From: Azadirachta indica
Lineage: Eukaryota > Streptophyta > Magnoliopsida > Sapindales > Meliaceae
Assembly: GCA_022749755.1 (NCBI GenBank)
Contig: CM040452.1
Location: 7,706,350 to 7,770,349, forward strand
Reading direction: 5' to 3'
Length of the DNA stretch: 64,000 bases
In this document: positions 58,011-64,000 of the stretch, piece by piece
Position numbering within the stretch: position 1 is the first letter of the stretch
Layout: each line of letters starts with the position of its first letter
Notes under the pieces: generated by a model
The model's input: only the letters and a program-made list of their open reading frames with translations
Told to the model about the DNA's origin: nothing
Database searches by the model: none
Translations under genes and position numbers: made by a program

Positions 58011-59765
58011 AGAAGAAAATAATGTTCAGCTTCTTTGAACTGCTCACTCTTTTTCTGAAAAATACATCAAGAATCAAAGATCATCTCTCATGACTTTAGA
58101 AGTTGCATCTCCCAAATGTTTTAACTCTGTTTACATCCAGCTAAGCGGAAAATTTAGCTTCAAACAGTTTTACCGAACTTCTGCCAAGTTGATTTGCCAT
58201 ATTACATCAACTCTAAGTATTAAAGTACATAAAATATATTTCCATTTTAATTGATCAGGGAATGGAGGGAATACAATTTGAGAAGAAAAGTATCTGAATT
58301 CTGAAAGTGGGACATGGAAAGGGGAGCAGTCAAATCAATCACATTTCCCATGATCTTGGCCATACATATACTTAAGCAGCTTCATTCATATGATGAGGCG
58401 GTCCAATAATCAATGGTTGTGTATCTATTTGAAAAAAAAATGTAAAATAGAAATTGAAAAAAAATAGCACACTCGTAGAGAAACATAAACAGGGCTTTCA
58501 TGAGAAATAATAGGCTTATATCTAGCTCCTGCTTTAACCATCATTTATCATTCATCATTCGTCATTTTTACTTTCTATCTTTAATTTTGGGGTAAATTAA
58601 AGCCATTTTGAATACTGAGAAATTAGTTAATATTAGTGTTAGTACCCAACCAATAAAGAAAGGAAGATTTTATCAATTTGTGCATACACTATAAATGACT
58701 AGATTTGGTTTAGGGATAATAAATTAAAAGATTAAATATTCTAGTAGTGGAGTACTTATATTTTATGAATAGTTATCTTCTTCAAGATATTGGGGGAATA
58801 AGTTGTTCGGCTGTGCCCTAAATATTTTTGCATGTATAAATATATATATATATATGGGGGTAATTTCTTTTTTCCTCTTTTGTTTTTTTGGTGCATCATT
58901 TTTGCTCTTGATTATTACATAAGTATATAAGTTTCGAACGGGAGTGAGAAACTTTACTTGCAGAATACTAAACTTTAAAATTTTACTATTACTTGAATTT
59001 AAAATAGTTTAAAAGTGTTAAGAATGTCCCAAACTATTTGAATTACATAAAAAATATTAAAATTGAGTCTATATAAAATAAATATAACAATAAAAATGAA
59101 AAGGATATTAGATTAAGTAAAGTATTAAGAAAGGGCAATTGGGTCATCAAATCAAATTACCTATAATTTTTATTTTTTATCAATTCAAAGTTGGAATGGT
59201 GGGTTGCAGTTTATGGTGATAGGGACATATATAGACTCATTAGCAAATAAAATCTAATTAATATAATGATATATTCGCATTCATAAACATAAACAAGGGC
59301 ATTCCTCGATAATGAAACGATTCGTTAACTATTAAGCACAAGCAAATGAATTAATTAAGCAGCAGTTTTGTCATCAAATATTGCTAGCTGCCTATATATG
59401 ACTGCTAATTTGTGATTGTGAGGACTACATATTCATTCATTCATTTGATGGGAGCCCAGGCATATAATTAAGTTGGGCCAGTACTAGCGGCCACTGATAC
59501 ATATTCAATTACCAGTTCAGTTATACATAAGAGTATTCTCGGTGCCAGATCAAAGACAGTGGTGGACTGGCAGGTTTTATCGAAAATATATATATCTAAA
59601 CATTCATGCAAAAATGGTAGGTAAGTGCCTTTTTCAGAGAATATATTACATTGCAATGTACTTGTAAATTAATTCCAAAATATCCATCGATCTCCACAAA
59701 TAAATAAAGCTGCAGTGCTAAAAGTGAAAAAGATGATATACATTTTCCACAAAAGTAGGCTACAA

Positions 59766-59797
<32 letters not shown>

Positions 59798-60420
59798 AGG
59801 GACAAAGAAAACTTGCTTTTTGTGCCATTCCATGTGAACGTCGTGTGAGAGAATTTGCTAGCTAGCTTTTTCTTAAGAATATCAACACCATGACCCACCC
59901 GCCCCAAACATTACTTTTGGAAAATTTTTTAAAATAACTATAACTGCAATTCAATCGACGTAAACAACATATGGAAAAAAAAAGGTTATAAATATAGTGC
60001 AATATCTATTTTTCAGGCAATTTTATCCTCATTAGTAATTTTTTTTTTCATATTGTAACACTATTTTTTTTTTTTTTTCTTTCCCTTTTAATGTAAAAGA
60101 AATGCATAAATTTAAGATGAAATCAATATATTTTGGTATGATTTTTGATGCGCCTCCATAATATATTTCTTAAATTATAGTGATTTGATTTCCTTTATTT
60201 GATGTAATTTATTGTATATAATTTGTTTACATTTTCGCTATCATTGTAAGTCTATATAAACGCCACTCATATGTAAACTTTTCAAGATATAAAGATTATA
60301 CTTCTTCACAGGCCGATTTAAGAGATTATTGAGTTACAACTTGAAAGAAACGAAGCAAGCAAAGAGCTCTTTAATTGTTGAAGTACTGAACGGGCATGCA
60401 AATGAAAGTACGTTTATATA
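58011..60420. other. AT-rich intergenic DNA
   Basis: Contains short (TA)n tracts near 58842-58856 and 59768-59785. Open frames on the minus strand (59468-59907) are unconvincing. No gene supported; it probably includes the 3' UTR and terminator of the HIPP gene near 60420. Confidence 0.55.
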
Positions 60421-61001
60421 TCACATGATGCGGCAAGCAGGAATAATTGGCTCACAAGCCATCACTTCATATGTTGGAGGCGGCCATTGATTATAATAGC
60501 AATGGAGTATCTCTTCCTTCTTCTCTTCCTTCTCCTCTTCCGTCTTCTCTTTCTCTTCTTCCACGCTTGATAGTGTCGCAAATAATCCAAGTTTCTTTCT
60601 CAACTTCCGTGTAAGCTTCACTGAATCTACTTCGTCTCCGATTACCACCAGTTCATCCCTTTCTTTCCCTGTTATTTCCACCTTTCTCACACCTACACAA
60701 GCATCCATGCATGCACCAATAATTAATTAATAATTAAAGCACGCATTAGAATTATAATTTCCAATAATAATATTTAATATATAATTAATTATTAAATGCT
60801 AACCATCCATTTTCACTGCAATCTTCATGGCTCTCGATCTGCATTTTTCGCAAGGCATCTGCACCTTTATAACTATCTTTTGCTGAACGTAGGCATAGCA
60901 CATAATAATACAATATACATTAATTAGATGAGCTAGAATCCTCAATTAATTAATTATACTATATATGTGTGTGTGTGTGTGTGTATGTATATATGTCTAC
61001 A

Positions 61002-61036
<35 letters not shown>

Positions 61037-61066
61037 TACTAGGAAAGAAAATTAACTCACCTTCAT
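60421..61066 (-). CDS. HIPP-type heavy-metal-associated domain protein, three exons
   Basis: Small metallochaperone-like protein of the heavy-metal-associated isoprenylated plant protein type. Exons on the minus strand: 61066-61061 (ATGAAG only), 60882-60804, 60692-60421, with GT..AG introns in phases 0 and 1, giving 118 residues. The HMA fold is visible: KIVIKVQMPCEKCRSRAMKIA with the metal-binding MxCxxC motif (MPCEKC, about 11-16), then GVRKVEITG, ELVVIGD, a DSVKLTRKLRKK helix and LGLF. A Glu/Lys-rich linker (about 75-90) and a PPPTYE segment follow. It ends CRIM, a plausible CaaX box (Cys at position -4, Met last) for farnesylation. The family acts in metal homeostasis and stress or pathogen responses at membranes. 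The six-base coding first exon is inferred but gives a perfect join. It appears intact. Confidence 0.85.
60883..61060 (-). repeat. HIPP intron 1 with (GT)n and (TA)n microsatellites
   Basis: A (GT)n tract at 60966-60984 and a (TA)n tract at 61005-61033 lie inside the 178-bp first intron, so its length is likely to vary between individuals. Confidence 0.75.
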
Positions 61067-61136
61067 GGTTAACAATAAGGCTTTAATTAGTAGCTTGTAG
61101 AGCTTCTATATCACGATGAACTTGAAGAGAGTGCAT

Positions 61137-61145
61137 CTATTTATA
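61137..61145 (-). promoter_or_regulatory. HIPP gene TATA box
   Basis: The minus strand reads TATAAATAG about 71 bp upstream of the ATG, a good plant TATA consensus. A start site about 30 bp downstream would leave a short leader of about 40 nt. Confidence 0.65.
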
Positions 61146-62708
61146 GACTCATATCGTATTTTTTTTTTTCTCTGTCTTATTGTTCACGTGCATATACATT
61201 AAGCTGATTATTCTTGATGAATTTACCTTATCTGAATATTGTGTAATATATTTTATATAACTCAAGGTCAAGCTGAAAACTGCAATAATTAAAACCCTTC
61301 TACACGCGCAACCCTAGCCAGCTAGCTCAAGTATTTTTCAGAATCATGTATTTTCAAAATATTTAAAATTGTAGTTCTCATAGTGTATTATTTTCAATCA
61401 AAAAGAGTAATTCGAAAATCCTCTACCTTTAACATTGCTCTGAGCTTTGGCTTGGGGCTTATTCAGGAAAAAAAAAAAATCCTCTACCTTTATAGAGAAC
61501 TATTTGACAGTTTTTTTTAATTAATTAGATTTTTTTTTCAATAAATATACGAAACTTTCAGAGAATTTGATAAGTATTATTTCTTTACAAAGCTTAACTA
61601 TATAGCTATTGAATTTAGAAAGCTAATTAATTATATTAAACACTACAAAATTAAGTAGTATTTAGTACATATTGTGGCAGTTTCATTTCAGATTTATTAT
61701 AGTATAATGTAATAACTGGCTAGTGATTTCCTGTCAATTGTATGCTACATATAGCAGTCTAACTAGCTACAGAATTCAATAAGCTAATTATATTAACATT
61801 TTTATAATTTTTCAAAAACATTACATAAATATTAATTAAATTAAATCATTCCCTTTTATAATTTTTTAAAAATATTACATAAACATTAACTAAATCATTC
61901 CCAACTCTAGTATGAGAAGAATTTTTGAATTTAAAACTTATTATATTATACGTTCTCAAAAAATTTTATCAATTGAATTGACAATTAGTTATATTATTAA
62001 AAAATTAAGCAAGGATATATTATTTATCCTTCGTGTACATTTGTAATTATGGAATAATATACATGGAGGATTGATGCCAGATCTTATCTTTATGATCTAA
62101 TAAGATCATCAAGATCAAACTTTCGTCAATGGTAAATTTCTTTGATTTTTTATTTTTGATTGATTATTTTGTGACTTTTCAAAACGTGGGAATGAATTAC
62201 CACTTATTCACGCTAAGACTATTACCCTGCTAATAATCCACAAAATGTCGTGGGCTAGCTTGTCCAGATGATGGAACATTAAGATTGATCGAACTTCCCC
62301 TTAAATTTCTTTCAAGAATTCGGGCTGAGCAAGGTCTCTTTTTCTTCTTGAATTATCTACATGATAAGCCCCCGCTGTTTTAGGTCTTTGGCGTGTAGAC
62401 TCATTTTGAAAGTTGAGAGTTTGGACCCCATTTGGTGGAAACATTTACCCTTGTCCTTACGTTCGTGATTTGACTTGTCTTCAAAAGTAAATTGATTTGT
62501 TTTAGGGTATTGAAATTTCTAAGTTGTTGCTGCCAAGAGCAATAGTTTTGTCGCCGAACGTTTAGAGCCGAATGGCGCCAATACTCTAATAACGACAACG
62601 TTTAAACTACCTTTAGGGATAATAGTGTAATTATAAATTTTTTCATTATGTTTTGCGACAATGGATTAATTATTTAATTTGTTGGCATCGCCAAAAATTT
62701 TCTTGTAA
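61146..62708. other. AT-rich intergenic DNA
   Basis: Upstream of the HIPP gene. Positions 62200-62640 are less AT-rich, but neither strand gives a recognisable protein. No RNA gene or complete element seen. Confidence 0.5.
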
Positions 62709-62941
62709 CATTCAACAATCAGAAGATTAGTCTGTTTTAGATTCTGAGGTTTAAGGTAGCCAATGAAATAGAAATGGAGGAGATACAAATCGAAGCGGAG
62801 CTAGCAGAGAAAAGTGTAAGTATAGCGGCATACAAAGGCCCTGATGAAGGAAGTTGCAGAGGAGCTTGACAGGCTGAAGAAGTTGCATGACAATTTATCG
62901 GCTCAAGAGAAGAGCGAAGAGACCGATTATTTGTTAGGTGA
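62709..62941 (+). pseudogene. WAK 3'-end fragment, fourth copy
   Basis: Nucleotide similarity to the last part of the WAK kinase exon: CAACAATCAGAAGATTA, then about 44 bp missing, then a stretch equal to FKVxx...EEIQ, the KRPTMKEV-equivalent region and EELDRLKKLHD (now out of frame). It ends at the TTATTTGTTAGGTGAA stretch. Everything upstream of it in the gene is absent. It is followed by the usual WAK 3' flank, so it once belonged to the same array. Confidence 0.85.
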
Positions 62942-64000
62942 ATATTGTATTCAAATAAATAATTAAATTCAAATGATATATATATATATGGTACTATTTG
63001 AATCCTCATGGCTAGTCTGGTATTAACAAGTAGACTCCTACAATAAATTAAAACTAATTGCCACCCACATTCTTCTGTTATTATTTATTTCTATTGTTTT
63101 GTATTTGACCCTTTCTGACTGATTTAACGACTGAATACCCATGTCTTGTAATTTTGATTGAATGTTCGAGGTGGATTAACGACTTATGAAGTACAATGAT
63201 TATATTTATAAGATTTTTTATTATCCAAACTATAATGTAACTGATCGACCCATGAAATTCCCCTGATGCCATTTATTGATTTGCCGGATCAGTTCAAAGC
63301 TCCTAGCTAGCGGCCAGATATTAAGGTAGTCAAATTAGCTAATTCATTTAAATAGACTTTAGAAGTCCTTTGTTGTGTTTCTTTGATTTTTTTTTTTTTA
63401 GCTTTTACTTTACAATTCTATTTCTTTTTCTTTATAGCTAGCTGTTTGTTTTTCGTTAGTAAAAGTCCTTTCAAATTTTTCTATATGTTTAGGTTTCTAA
63501 ATTAGTCAATAATTTGAGGTAGTGTTTATTTTTTAATCTGAAATTTTGAAATATTTAAATTTTGAATAAAATTAAATATATCAATATGAATGATATGTTT
63601 ATTTTTTATTTGAATATAAATATTAAATTGTTTAGTGATTTTAAATAAAAACGTTTTAAAAATCAATATTTTTACATTTGTATGTAAATAAATTAATTAG
63701 ATAAAGATATATATGAAAGAAATTAATTAAATTATTTAGAGATTTTGTATTCAGCGAAAAGTAAAATATATATATATATATTTTTACTTAGTAAAACATA
63801 TGTTTTAAAATTGATACTACCTTAAAAAATCAAATATACTTAATAGCCTAATGGATTGTGGAGAAACACTAAATATCCCCTCATGTTTGCAGGGTGTCCT
63901 ATCTTAGATGTTATAATTTAAATAAATATTTTTATATTTTAACCCCTTAAAATTTAATAATAATAATTTTATCCCTTAGTTAATAAATTATTTAAAGTTT
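62942..64000. repeat. Duplicated WAK 3'-flank segment, copy 3
   Basis: From 63007 it matches 12398 onward and 37610 onward: TAGTCTGGTATTAACAAGTAGACTCC, the CCCCTGATGCCAT block, and the GTGTTTCTTTG block. It has an uninterrupted AATCAATATTTTTAC site near 63661, the empty version of the insertion at 13031. A (TA)n tract lies at 63766-63782. The window ends within this copy. Confidence 0.8.

Noticed and set aside
59468..59907. Two overlapping minus-strand frames near 59.5-59.9 kb
   Set aside because: One includes a (TA)n-derived Tyr-Ile repeat and neither has conserved motifs; they are chance frames in AT-rich DNA.

Overview
This is AT-rich nuclear DNA from a eudicot plant. The protein remnants (wall-associated kinases, a terpene synthase, a HIPP metal-binding protein, plant Ty1/Copia and Ty3/Gypsy elements) would suit a Citrus-like rosid, but the species is a guess. 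No bacterial or organellar signal was seen.

The backbone is a decaying tandem array of wall-associated receptor-like kinase (WAK) genes, all on the + strand with the same three-exon layout. WAK1 (2829-6763) has an intact reading frame and could encode a 711-residue protein. WAK2 (33355-37075) has an intact ectodomain, but two small deletions (1 nt, then 2 nt) throw about 500 nt of its kinase exon out of frame. WAK3 (51097-55605) is clearly dead: nonsense codons, frameshifts, loss of both splice sites around exon 2, loss of catalytic residues and a solo LTR inside exon 1. A fourth copy survives only as a 3' scrap at 62709-62941. Flanking DNA is duplicated with the genes: 1-1660 resembles 20008-20436, the 3' flank recurs at 12398, 37598 and 63000, and the inter-gene segment recurs at 14741, 30023 and 48212.

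Transposons fill the spaces. A degenerate Ty1/Copia element in minus orientation (6899-12350) lies in the 3' flank of WAK1, and the same family left the solo LTR in WAK3 (51830-52649). Two defective Ty3/Gypsy elements in minus orientation (A, 20437-30022; B, 38610-48211) look Tat-like. Each carries pol on the minus strand, an antisense gag-like extra ORF on the + strand, and a nine-unit degenerate minisatellite between them. Both sit at the same AGTTC target site of duplicated host DNA, and the unoccupied version of that site is preserved at about 14747. Both also share the same internal deletion of the left LTR, so one insertion followed by duplication is the simplest history.

Between the first and second WAK units (15350-20000) lie a foldback hairpin, a decayed Ulp1/C48-protease gene of transposon type (minus) and the orphan last exon of a terpene synthase (+). 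The right end (57000-62000) holds a 5'-truncated retroposon with a perfect 14-bp target duplication, a LINE reverse-transcriptase remnant and one apparently intact small gene: a three-exon HIPP-type metal-binding protein on the minus strand (60421-61066). The probably functional genes are therefore WAK1 and the HIPP gene; most of the rest is duplicated or transposon-derived and broken.
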